Under the pieces are notes generated by a model. It ran no database searches. It was given only the letters and a program-made list of their open reading frames with translations, and had not been told where the DNA came from. A DNA stretch of 64,000 bases from CAWIUB01 sp963839175. Its GTDB lineage: Bacteria; Actinomycetota; Actinomycetes; Mycobacteriales; Jatrophihabitantaceae. The translations under genes were made by a program, and so were the position numbers. Location: positions 62,001 through 126,000 of the forward strand of contig CAWIUB010000039.1 of assembly GCA_963839175.1 (NCBI GenBank), read 5' to 3'. Position 1 is the stretch's first letter. The number at the start of each line of letters is the position of its first letter. Below, one piece after another: positions 1 to 9,065 of the stretch.

Positions 1-1383
<1,383 letters not shown>

Positions 1384-1400
1384 GTCCAAGGGAGGTTCGC

Positions 1401-3146
1401 TTGCCCAGCGCATCCGACGGCGACACCGCGTCCGATCCGATGCATCGGCTGCCCGCGGATCCCGACTGGTTCAAACGCGCAGTCTTCTACGAGGTGCTCG
1501 TCCGCGGGTTCTACGACTCCAACGGCGACGGGACGGGAGACCTGGGCGGTCTCGCCGACAAACTCGACTACCTGGTGTGGCTCGGCGTGGACTGCCTGTG
1601 GCTGCCACCGTTCTACCCCTCTCCGCTGCGCGACGGGGGCTACGACGTCAGCGACTACACCGACGTGCTCCCGGAGTTTGGCACGATCGGCGACTTCGAG
1701 GAGCTGCTGCGCGAGGCGCACAGGCGCGGCATCCGGGTGATCATCGACATCGTCATGAACCACACGTCGGACCAGCACCCGTGGTTCCAGGCCTCCCGCC
1801 GCAACCCGGACGGCGCGTACGGCAACTTCTACATCTGGGAGGACGACGACACTCGCTACCCCGACGCGCGGGTCATTTTCATCGACACCGAGCCGTCGAA
1901 CTGGACGTTCGATCCCCTGCGCAAGCAGTACTACTGGCACCGGTTCTTCAGCCACCAGCCCGACCTGAACTTCGACTCCCCCGACGTGCAGCAGGCGGTG
2001 ATCGACACCTTGCGGTTCTGGCTGGACCGCGGCGTCGACGGGTTCCGCCTCGACGCCGTGCCCTACCTCTATGTCCGCGACGGCACGAATGGCGAGAACC
2101 TGCCCGAGACCCACGAGTTCCTCAAGCGACTGCGCAAAGAGATCGACCGCGACTACCCCGACCGAGTCATGCTCTGCGAGGCGAACCAGTGGCCGGCTGA
2201 CGTCGTGGAGTACTTCGGCGACCCGGCCACCGACGGCGACGAGTGCCATATGGCGTTCCATTTCCCAGTAATGCCGCGCATCTTCATGGCCGTACGGCGC
2301 GAGCAGCGGTATCCGATCAGTGAGATCATGGAGCAGACCCCAACCATCCCGGCCAACTGCCAGTGGGGCATCTTCTTGCGCAACCACGACGAGCTCACCC
2401 TCGAGATGGTCAGCGACGAGGAACGCGACTACATGTGGGCCGAATACGCCAAGGATCCGAGGATGAAGGCGAACATCGGCATCCGCCGGCGACTCGCCCC
2501 GCTCCTCGAGAACGACGTCAACCAGATCGAGCTGTTCACCGCGCTGCTGCTGTCGCTGCCGGGCTCGCCGGTCCTCTACTACGGAGACGAGATCGGCATG
2601 GGCGACAACATCTGGCTCGGCGACCGCGACGGGGTGCGGACGCCCATGCAGTGGACGCCCGACCGCAACGCCGGCTTTTCCAGCTGCAATCCGGGGCGGC
2701 TCTACCTGCCCGTCAACATGGACTCGATCTACGGCTACCAGGTGACCAACGTCGAGTCGCAGACCCGCAACACCTCCTCGATGCTGCATTGGACGCGCCG
2801 GATGATCCAGCTGCGCAAGGCCAATCCGGCGTTCGGCCTAGGGAGATTCATCGACCTGGGGGGTAGTAATCCCAGCGTGCTGAGCTTCGTACGGACGTTC
2901 GGTGACGACGTCGTGCTGTGCGTCAACAACCTGTCTCGGTTCGCCCAGCCGGTCGAACTGGACCTGAGGCGGTGGGAGGGAGCTGAGCCGATCGAGCTCA
3001 TCGGCGGCTCGCGCTTCCCCGCCATCGGCGAGCTGCCGTACCTGCTGACGCTCGCCGGACACGGCTTCTACTGGCTGCGCATCCCGCGGCACCAGGTGGC
3101 GGGCACGCAGCCGGAGTCGCAAGTCGAGCGAGCGGTCCGTCCATGA
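1401..3146 (+). CDS. treS: Trehalose synthase TreS (trehalose/maltose isomerase)
   Basis: TreS is a GH13 enzyme of 581 residues that interconverts trehalose and maltose. I chose the TTG start at 1401 because GGAGG lies at 1391-1395, five bases upstream; an ATG at 1440 just before HRLPADPDWF is the alternative. The catalytic segments are GFRLDAVPYL (nucleophile Asp), MLCEANQWP (Glu) and FLRNHDELTLEM (Asp). The sequence closely resembles mycobacterial TreS along its whole length. Its TGA overlaps the ATG of mak in an ATGA junction, so translation of the two is probably coupled, and TreS and Mak are known to form a complex in mycobacteria. Its role here is to turn trehalose into maltose for Mak. 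Confidence 0.96.
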   Translation: MPSASDGDTASDPMHRLPADPDWFKRAVFYEVLVRGFYDSNGDGTGDLGGLADKLDYLVWLGVDCLWLPPFYPSPLRDGGYDVSDYTDVLPEFGTIGDFEELLREAHRRGIRVIIDIVMNHTSDQHPWFQASRRNPDGAYGNFYIWEDDDTRYPDARVIFIDTEPSNWTFDPLRKQYYWHRFFSHQPDLNFDSPDVQQAVIDTLRFWLDRGVDGFRLDAVPYLYVRDGTNGENLPETHEFLKRLRKEIDRDYPDRVMLCEANQWPADVVEYFGDPATDGDECHMAFHFPVMPRIFMAVRREQRYPISEIMEQTPTIPANCQWGIFLRNHDELTLEMVSDEERDYMWAEYAKDPRMKANIGIRRRLAPLLENDVNQIELFTALLLSLPGSPVLYYGDEIGMGDNIWLGDRDGVRTPMQWTPDRNAGFSSCNPGRLYLPVNMDSIYGYQVTNVESQTRNTSSMLHWTRRMIQLRKANPAFGLGRFIDLGGSNPSVLSFVRTFGDDVVLCVNNLSRFAQPVELDLRRWEGAEPIELIGGSRFPAIGELPYLLTLAGHGFYWLRIPRHQVAGTQPESQVERAVRP

Positions 3147-4537
3147 CCCTGCAACCGGCCGACCTGCAGCCGTTGGTGGCGAGCTGGCTGCCCTCGCAGC
3201 GCTGGTTCGCCGGCAAGGGCCGGCCCATGGCGGTGTCGGTCCGGCAGCTCGCCGAGGTCGCCGAGACCGTCGCGCCGCTGTCGGTCTGGCTCGTGACGGC
3301 GAGCTTCCCGGACGCCGACGCGCCCGAGACCTACCAGCTGCCGCTGGTCCTGCGTGCCAAGCCGCTGGGCAGCCTGGAACACGTGCTGCTCGGGTCGATC
3401 GAGATCGGCGGACGGCCGCATTGGGTTTACGACGCGCTGCATGACAAGGACGTCACCCAGTGGTGGCTCACCGGCTTCCGTGACGAACGCGTGACGGGCG
3501 CCTTGCGGTTCCACCGCGTCGGCGATCCGACGTCGCTGCCAGTCGGCGAGACGAGCCTGGCACTCATCGGCGAGCAGTCCAACACCTCGCTGGTCTTCGG
3601 CGACCGGGCGATACTCAAGGTGTTCCGGCGCCTGGAACCTGGCATCAACCCGGACATCGAGATCCACGAGGCGCTCACCGAACTCGGCGCCCGGCACATC
3701 GCGAAGCTGCTGGGCAGCCTCACCGCCGAGATCGACGGCGAGCAGTGCAGCCTGGCGATGCTGCAGGAATACATGACCACGGCCACCGACGGCTGGGAGC
3801 TGGCCAAGACCAGTGTCCGGGACCTGATGGCCGAGGCCGACCTGCACGCCGAGGAGGCGGGCGGAGACTTCGCGGCCGAGGCCGAGCGCCTCGGCGTGGC
3901 CGCGGCCGAGGTGCACGCGGACCTGGCGAATGCATTCGGCACCGAAATTGTCACCGGTGAGGAACTCAGCGCCCGCGCCGCCACCATGAACCTACGATTG
4001 GATGCCGCGTTGGTTGTGGTGCCGCGGCTGGCCGAGGTCGAGCAGTCGCTGCGTGCCGCGTTCGCTGCGATGGCCGAGGAGCCCAAGCCGGTTACCACCC
4101 AGCGCATTCACGGCGATCTGCACCTCGGCCAAGTACTGCGGACCGCGCTGCGCTGGGTCTTTCTCGACTTCGAGGGCGAGCCGGTAAAGGCCCTGCCGGA
4201 TCGCCGGGCCTTTGACTCGCCGCTGCGCGACGTCGCCGGGATGCTGCGCTCGTTCGACTACGCGGCAAACCACCAGATCGTCGATGTCCAAGGCGATCCG
4301 CAGCGGCTCTATCGCGCCAGCGAGTGGTCCGAGCGCAATCGCGCGGCGTTCTGCGACGGATACGCGCAGGCAGCGGGTCGCGATCCACGCGACGACGGCG
4401 CACTACTGCGCGCGTTCGAAGCAGACAAGGCCGTCTACGAGGCGGTGTACGAAGCACGTCACCGCCCGGGCTGGCTCGGCATCCCGCTCGCGTCGCTGTC
4501 CCGGCTGTTCGCAGGAGGTGCGTCACAGAATGGCTAA
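3143..4537 (+). CDS. mak: Maltokinase (Pep2/Mak)
   Basis: Maltokinase of 464 residues phosphorylates maltose with ATP to maltose 1-phosphate, the GlgE donor. The N-terminal cap begins LVASWLPSQRWFAGKGRP, typical of the family. The kinase core has the aminoglycoside-phosphotransferase-like motifs RIHGDLHLGQVL (catalytic Asp) and FLDFEGEP (metal-binding Asp). The ATG overlaps the treS stop, and the 3' end overlaps glgB by 8 nt, so the gene sits tightly inside the glgE operon. Length and neighbours both match known maltokinases. Confidence 0.95.
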   Translation: MTLQPADLQPLVASWLPSQRWFAGKGRPMAVSVRQLAEVAETVAPLSVWLVTASFPDADAPETYQLPLVLRAKPLGSLEHVLLGSIEIGGRPHWVYDALHDKDVTQWWLTGFRDERVTGALRFHRVGDPTSLPVGETSLALIGEQSNTSLVFGDRAILKVFRRLEPGINPDIEIHEALTELGARHIAKLLGSLTAEIDGEQCSLAMLQEYMTTATDGWELAKTSVRDLMAEADLHAEEAGGDFAAEAERLGVAAAEVHADLANAFGTEIVTGEELSARAATMNLRLDAALVVVPRLAEVEQSLRAAFAAMAEEPKPVTTQRIHGDLHLGQVLRTALRWVFLDFEGEPVKALPDRRAFDSPLRDVAGMLRSFDYAANHQIVDVQGDPQRLYRASEWSERNRAAFCDGYAQAAGRDPRDDGALLRAFEADKAVYEAVYEARHRPGWLGIPLASLSRLFAGGASQNG

Positions 4538-6737
4538 GAGATCGCCAGCGCCTGCCAGAGATCCGGCAGCCGTCGACCGCGAGCCATTGGATCGGCTCGT
4601 CGGCGGCGCGCACCACAACCCGCACGCGATCCTCGGCGCTCATCCCACGGCCGGTGGGCGCACGGTCATCCGGACGCTGCGACCGCACGCCGCGGCCGTA
4701 TCAGTCCTCATCGGCGCGACGAGCACACCGCTGCGCCGCATCCACGACGGAGGTGTCTTCGCCGGTGCGATCGACGGCGCGCCGACCGACTACCGGCTGC
4801 AGGTCACCTACGGCGGCGACACCTACGCCGTCGACGACCCGTATCGCTGGCTGCCGACGCTGGGCGAGGTCGACCTGCACCTGATCGGCGAGGGCCGACA
4901 CGAGAATCTCTGGGACGTGCTGGGTGCGCACGTACGCAGCTACGACACACCAGGTGGGCCAGTGTCGGGGACGTCATTCGCGGTGTGGGCGCCGAACGCG
5001 CAAGGCGTCCGGGTGCTGGGCGACTTCGACTACTGGTCCGGCCAGGCGCTCCCGATGCGCTCGCTCGGCTCGTCCGGGGTTTGGGAGTTGTTCATCCCCG
5101 GCGTCGGCGACGGCACGCTGTACAAGTTTCAGGTGCTCGGCCGCGACGGCGTATGGCGTACCAAGGCCGATCCGCTGGCCTTCGCCACCGAGGTACCACC
5201 GGCCACCGCCTCGGTGGTCTTCACCGGGCGCCACGAGTGGAGTGACGCCGACTGGCTGGAACGCCGTGCCCAGACGGCGTGGCACACCGCAGCGATGTCG
5301 ATCTACGAGGTGCATCTGGGCTCGTGGCGGCAGGGGCTGAGCTACCGGCAACTGGCCGACGAACTGGTCGCTCACGTCCGGGAGACCGGCTTCACCCACG
5401 TGGAGTTCCTGCCGGTAGCCGAGCACCCGTTCGGCGGCTCGTGGGGCTATCAGGTGAGCTCTTACTACGCGCCGAGCGCACGGTTCGGCACGCCCGACGA
5501 TTTCCGTTACCTCGTCGACCGGCTGCACCAGGCGGGCATCGGCGTCATCATCGACTGGGTTCCGGCGCACTTCCCCAGGGACGACTTCGCGCTGGCCCGT
5601 TTCGACGGCACGTCGCTGTACGAGCACGGCGACCCCAGACGGGGCGAACAGCCGGACTGGGGCACGCTCGTCTTCGACTTCGGTCGCCGCGAGGTACGCA
5701 ACTTCCTGGTCGCGAACGCCCTGTACTGGCTGGAGGAGTTCCACATCGACGGCCTGCGCGTCGACGCGGTCGCGTCCATGCTCTACCTGGACTACTCGCG
5801 CGAGCACGGCGAGTGGGCGCCGAACAGGTACGGCGGCCGGGAGAACCTGGAGGCGGTGGCCTTCCTGCAGGAGGTGAACGCCACCGTGTACAAGCGGGTG
5901 CCCGGCATCATCACGGTCGCGGAGGAGTCGACGGCCTGGCCCGGCGTCACCCGGGCCACTCACCTGGGCGGACTCGGCTTCGGCTTCAAGTGGAACATGG
6001 GCTGGATGCACGACACGCTCGACTACATCTCCCGTGAACCCATCCACCGCCAGTACCACCACCACCAGATGACGTTTTCGATGATCTACGCCTACACGGA
6101 GAACTACATCCTGCCGCTGTCGCACGACGAGGTGGTGCACGGCAAGGGCTCGCTGCTGTACAAGATCGCAGGCGACCGCTGGCAGCAGCTGGCCACCGTG
6201 CGCGCGCTGTACGCGTACATGTGGGCGCATCCGGGTAAGCAGCTGCTGTTCATGGGCCAGGAGTTCGCCCAGGGCGACGAGTGGAACGAGGCCCGATCGC
6301 TCGACTGGTGGCTGCTCGACTCGCCCGAGCATCGCGGCGTCCAGCGACTGATCACCGACCTGAACCGGGTCTATCGTGAAACTCCGGCGCTCTGGACGCA
6401 GGATTTCGACCCGGCGGGGTTCGAGTGGATCGACGCCAACGACGCCGCTGGCAACGTGTACTCGTTCATTCGCCGCGGCACCGACGGCTCAGTGCTCGCA
6501 TGCGTCGCCAATTTTTCCGCCGTACCGCACGAATGGTACCGGCTCGGCCTGCCGATGGCCGGTCGATGGGACGAGGTGCTCAACACCGACGCGGACGTCT
6601 ACCTCGGATCCGGCGTCGGCAACTTCGGCGGCGTCGAGGCCCTCGAAGGTGCCGTGCATGGCGAGCCGGCTTCGGTGACCCTACGGGTGCCGCCGCTCGG
6701 CGCGGTGTGGCTCCGCTATGCCGGATCGGCCGGCTGA
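4530..6737 (+). CDS. glgB: 1,4-alpha-glucan branching enzyme GlgB
   Basis: GlgB (735 residues) introduces alpha-1,6 branches into the glucan made by GlgE. The ATG at 4530 has AGGAGG at 4513-4518 inside the end of mak; longer upstream readings are only mak shadow. Two N-terminal beta-sandwich modules (about residues 20-110, and around FAVWAPNAQGVRVLGDF) precede the GH13 barrel. Catalytic residues are Asp412 in GLRVDAVASMLYLDY and the Glu pair near 465 in ITVAEESTAWP, with LPLSHDEVVHGKGS downstream. It is the last gene of the operon. A dispersed inverted repeat begins 28 nt after its stop. Confidence 0.97.
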   Translation: MAKRSPAPARDPAAVDREPLDRLVGGAHHNPHAILGAHPTAGGRTVIRTLRPHAAAVSVLIGATSTPLRRIHDGGVFAGAIDGAPTDYRLQVTYGGDTYAVDDPYRWLPTLGEVDLHLIGEGRHENLWDVLGAHVRSYDTPGGPVSGTSFAVWAPNAQGVRVLGDFDYWSGQALPMRSLGSSGVWELFIPGVGDGTLYKFQVLGRDGVWRTKADPLAFATEVPPATASVVFTGRHEWSDADWLERRAQTAWHTAAMSIYEVHLGSWRQGLSYRQLADELVAHVRETGFTHVEFLPVAEHPFGGSWGYQVSSYYAPSARFGTPDDFRYLVDRLHQAGIGVIIDWVPAHFPRDDFALARFDGTSLYEHGDPRRGEQPDWGTLVFDFGRREVRNFLVANALYWLEEFHIDGLRVDAVASMLYLDYSREHGEWAPNRYGGRENLEAVAFLQEVNATVYKRVPGIITVAEESTAWPGVTRATHLGGLGFGFKWNMGWMHDTLDYISREPIHRQYHHHQMTFSMIYAYTENYILPLSHDEVVHGKGSLLYKIAGDRWQQLATVRALYAYMWAHPGKQLLFMGQEFAQGDEWNEARSLDWWLLDSPEHRGVQRLITDLNRVYRETPALWTQDFDPAGFEWIDANDAAGNVYSFIRRGTDGSVLACVANFSAVPHEWYRLGLPMAGRWDEVLNTDADVYLGSGVGNFGGVEALEGAVHGEPASVTLRVPPLGAVWLRYAGSAG

Positions 6738-6765
6738 CGCACCGCGCCCCCCACCCCAATCCGAC

Positions 6766-6809
6766 TTGTTCGACCGCCGGCGAGTCGGAGCACACAGACG
6801 GTCGAACAG
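6766..6809. repeat. Dispersed 44-bp inverted-repeat element, copy A
   Basis: TTGTTCGACC, 11 bases, GGAGCAC, 6 bases, then GGTCGAACAG. The outer arms pair over 10 bases (6767-6776 with 6799-6808). The same layout with identical internal spacing recurs at 61665-61708. It lies just after glgB, so it could end the glgE operon transcript, but there is no T-tract. Confidence 0.65.
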
Positions 6810-6843
6810 CGTGCATATGGCGCGGGAATGGCGATGGCAGCCA

Positions 6844-6875
6844 TTGCGTTCACCGTCATGACGTTGCATACGCAA
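6844..6875 (+). promoter_or_regulatory. Candidate promoter/operator of the pirin gene
   Basis: A -35-like TTGCGT (6844-6849) and -10-like CATACG (6867-6872) are separated by 17 bases. Two dyads lie within or over this promoter: CGTCATGACG at 6854-6863, and TTGC-N4-GCAA at 6864-6875, which covers the -10. The arrangement suggests a repressible promoter just upstream of the pirin ribosome-binding site. This is a pattern-based inference. Confidence 0.4.
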
Positions 6876-6892
6876 TCACTTGGAGGTTCGCC

Positions 6893-7864
6893 ATGCCCGC
6901 CGTCACGGCTGACACCCTGACCCTGCCCCGGGTCGGGACACCCGCGCTGGGCGACACCGAGCGCGCGGTGGACCGCATCACCAGCGGCCCCAAAGGCCTC
7001 GAAGGTGAAGGGTTCCCGGTGACGCGCGCGTTCGCCGGGGTGAGCATGCGCGACCTCGACCCGTTCGTCCACATGGACCAGATGGGCGAGGTGGACTACG
7101 CACCGGGCGAGCCGAAGGGCACGCCGTGGCACCCGCACCGAGGCTTCGAGACGGTCACCTACATGATCGACGGGACGTTCCTGCACCAGGACAGCCACGG
7201 CGGCGGAGGCGTGATCCAGAACGGCGCCACCCAGTGGATGACGGCGGGCGCCGGCATCCTGCACATCGAGACCCCACCCGAGGAGCTCGTCATGTCGGGT
7301 GGCCTGTTCCACGGCGTCCAGTTATGGGTCAACCTGCCCGCAAAGGACAAGTTCACGCCGCCGAGGTATCAGAGCATCGAAGGCGGAGACGCAACGCTCG
7401 TTTCGTCCGCGGACGGCGGCGCGCTGATCCGCATCGTCGCCGGCTCGATCGGCGAGCACACCGGCCCGGGCTCGACGCATACCCCGATCACTCTCGCGCA
7501 CGCGACGATCGCGCCCGGAGCCCGGGTATCCCTGCCGTGGCGGCCGGACTACAACGCGCTCGGCTACGCGCTGTCCGGCAAGGGGACCGTCGGGCCGCAG
7601 GACCTCCCGATCCACACCGGCCAGCTCGCGACCTTCGGGCCGGGTGATCGGATCACCATCGGCGCGGACGCCAACCAGGACTCGAACCATCCCGCCCTGG
7701 AGGTCCTCCTGCTCGGCGGCCAGCCGATCCGCGAGCCGGTCGCACACTACGGCCCGTTCGTGATGAACACCCGCGAGGAGCTCGTACAGGCGCTGGAGGA
7801 CTACCAGGCCGGGCGACTCGGCGTGATTCCGGCGAACGCCATCATGCCCCACACGTCCAACTGA
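6893..7864 (+). CDS. Pirin family protein
   Basis: A 323-residue cupin-fold protein of the pirin family. Start ATG 6893 has TGGAGG (6881-6886) seven bases upstream. The N-terminal cupin carries the metal-binding histidines in HPHRGFETVTYM and HQDSHGG, plus ILHIETP further on. The second cupin starts around GSTHTPITLAHATI. Some pirins have quercetinase activity or bind transcription factors, but the substrate cannot be read from this sequence. It is a single-gene unit, not translationally coupled to glgB, with its own candidate promoter, and converges on the thioredoxin gene across a strong hairpin. Confidence 0.9.
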   Translation: MPAVTADTLTLPRVGTPALGDTERAVDRITSGPKGLEGEGFPVTRAFAGVSMRDLDPFVHMDQMGEVDYAPGEPKGTPWHPHRGFETVTYMIDGTFLHQDSHGGGGVIQNGATQWMTAGAGILHIETPPEELVMSGGLFHGVQLWVNLPAKDKFTPPRYQSIEGGDATLVSSADGGALIRIVAGSIGEHTGPGSTHTPITLAHATIAPGARVSLPWRPDYNALGYALSGKGTVGPQDLPIHTGQLATFGPGDRITIGADANQDSNHPALEVLLLGGQPIREPVAHYGPFVMNTREELVQALEDYQAGRLGVIPANAIMPHTSN

Positions 7865-7887
7865 GCCCATGGCACTCCAAGTGGCGT

Positions 7888-7936
7888 GATCTTGAGGCTG
7901 ACGTTGACACTGCAGGTGAACGTGAGCCTCAAGATC
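7888..7936. terminator. Strong hairpin between convergent pirin and thioredoxin genes
   Basis: Two 18-base arms (7888-7905 and 7919-7936) pair at 17 of 18 positions around a 13-base loop; the left arm begins GATCTTGAGGCTGACGTT. No T-tract follows on either strand, so it would act as a GC-rich bidirectional terminator or be a dispersed palindromic repeat. An 11-base identity to the arm (GATCTTGAGGC) occurs at 48830-48840. Confidence 0.6.
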
Positions 7937-7953
7937 GCCGATGACGCGCAGGA

Positions 7954-8919
7954 TCAGAACAGGGCGGCGGCCAGTTCGCGGCGCGCGGGGCCGACCCGAG
8001 GGTCGTCCGGCCCGAGGATGTCGAAGTACTCGATGAGCCGCTCGCGCACGGCATCGCGTTCCTCGCCGGAGACGCGTTTGACGAGCGTCAGCAGGCGGCC
8101 GAGCGCCGAGTCGACCTCATTGCCCGACAAGGCGAAGTCCGCCGCCGCCAGCTGAGCCTCGACGTCGTGGGGCGCTGCGTCGGCGCGCGCGACGACGGAC
8201 GGATCGAGCTTCTCGGCGCGTAGCAGCAGTTGGACGTGACGCAGTGCCAGCGCGGCCTCGGTGTTACCCGGCTCGGCCTCGAGAATTGCCTGGTAACGCT
8301 GGGTGGCCACGGCGTAGTCGCCGCCCTCGAGCGCCTCCTCCGCCGCCACGAAGCGCGGATCGCCCGCCGGCTCCGGTTCCAGCGCACCCTCCATCGCGGC
8401 ACCCTCTGGTGCGGCCGGAGCGCCGGTCAAGCCCGCCTGCTGGGCTGCCTCGAGGACGGCTGCGACGAACTCACGGACCTGCGGCTCGGGCAGGGCACCC
8501 TGGAAGCCTGGAGCCAGCTGCCCGCCGATCACCGCGAAGACCGTCGGGATGCTCTGCACTTGCAGCGCCTGGGAGATTCTCGGGTTTGCGTCGACATCGA
8601 TCTCGGCCAGTACCCACGCGCCATTGCCCTCCGCGGCGAGCTTCTCGAGGACCGGCGAGAGCTGCTTGCACGGCTGGCACCAGTCGGCCCACAAATCGAT
8701 CAGCACCGGCACCTGGAACGAGCGGTCGATGACCTCGGCCTGGAACGTCGCCTCGGTGACGTCCACGACGGACGCGCCAGGCTGCGGCGGGGGCGCCTCG
8801 GCCGCGCGGGCGGCCGCCTCGGACCGTGCCTTCACCGCTGCCAGATCCACCGCTCCCGCCATCGCGGCGACGACGGCCGGGCTGGGCTGGGCAGGGCGGC
8901 GTGGTGCATCAGGACGCAT
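7954..8919 (-). CDS. Thioredoxin-TPR protein (CnoX/YbbN-like, Rv1324-like)
   Basis: A 321-residue protein with an N-terminal thioredoxin fold (about residues 50-160) and a helical, TPR-like C-terminal half (about 195-321). The active site is DWCQPCKQ (residues 79-86), so both redox cysteines are present. Proteins of this layout act as redox-linked holdases in other bacteria; the cytosolic location is inferred from the absence of a signal peptide. The Ala/Pro-rich first 45 residues look disordered. M. tuberculosis has the same kind of gene (Rv1324) next to fadA4 and glgB. An 18-bp inverted repeat lies 19 nt upstream of the start. Confidence 0.9.
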   Translation of the reverse strand: MRPDAPRRPAQPSPAVVAAMAGAVDLAAVKARSEAAARAAEAPPPQPGASVVDVTEATFQAEVIDRSFQVPVLIDLWADWCQPCKQLSPVLEKLAAEGNGAWVLAEIDVDANPRISQALQVQSIPTVFAVIGGQLAPGFQGALPEPQVREFVAAVLEAAQQAGLTGAPAAPEGAAMEGALEPEPAGDPRFVAAEEALEGGDYAVATQRYQAILEAEPGNTEAALALRHVQLLLRAEKLDPSVVARADAAPHDVEAQLAAADFALSGNEVDSALGRLLTLVKRVSGEERDAVRERLIEYFDILGPDDPRVGPARRELAAALF

Positions 8920-8938
8920 GCCTTCAGTTTCCCAGATC

Positions 8939-8956
8939 GTGACGGCAAGCCGTCAC
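8939..8956. promoter_or_regulatory. Inverted repeat upstream of the thioredoxin gene
   Basis: GTGACGGC-AA-GCCGTCAC, two perfect 8-base arms with a 2-base gap, beginning 19 bases before the thioredoxin ATG (8919). The tight centre favours a protein-binding dyad over an RNA hairpin. The rest of 8920-9065 holds a second 10-bp palindrome, CGTGATCACG (8991-9000), and no gene. Confidence 0.45.
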
Positions 8957-9065
8957 CGCGACCATCGGGACGCCTCACCGGCCCTCCGGTCGTGATCACG
9001 CAACTCGCGCTCGGAGCCCGGTATGCCTCCTCCTGCAGCCGCTGCGGCGCCCGGCGCCCGACGCG

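Noticed and set aside
4974..6332. 452-codon antisense frame over glgB
   Set aside because: glgB motifs are intact on the plus strand; the antisense product is compositionally biased.
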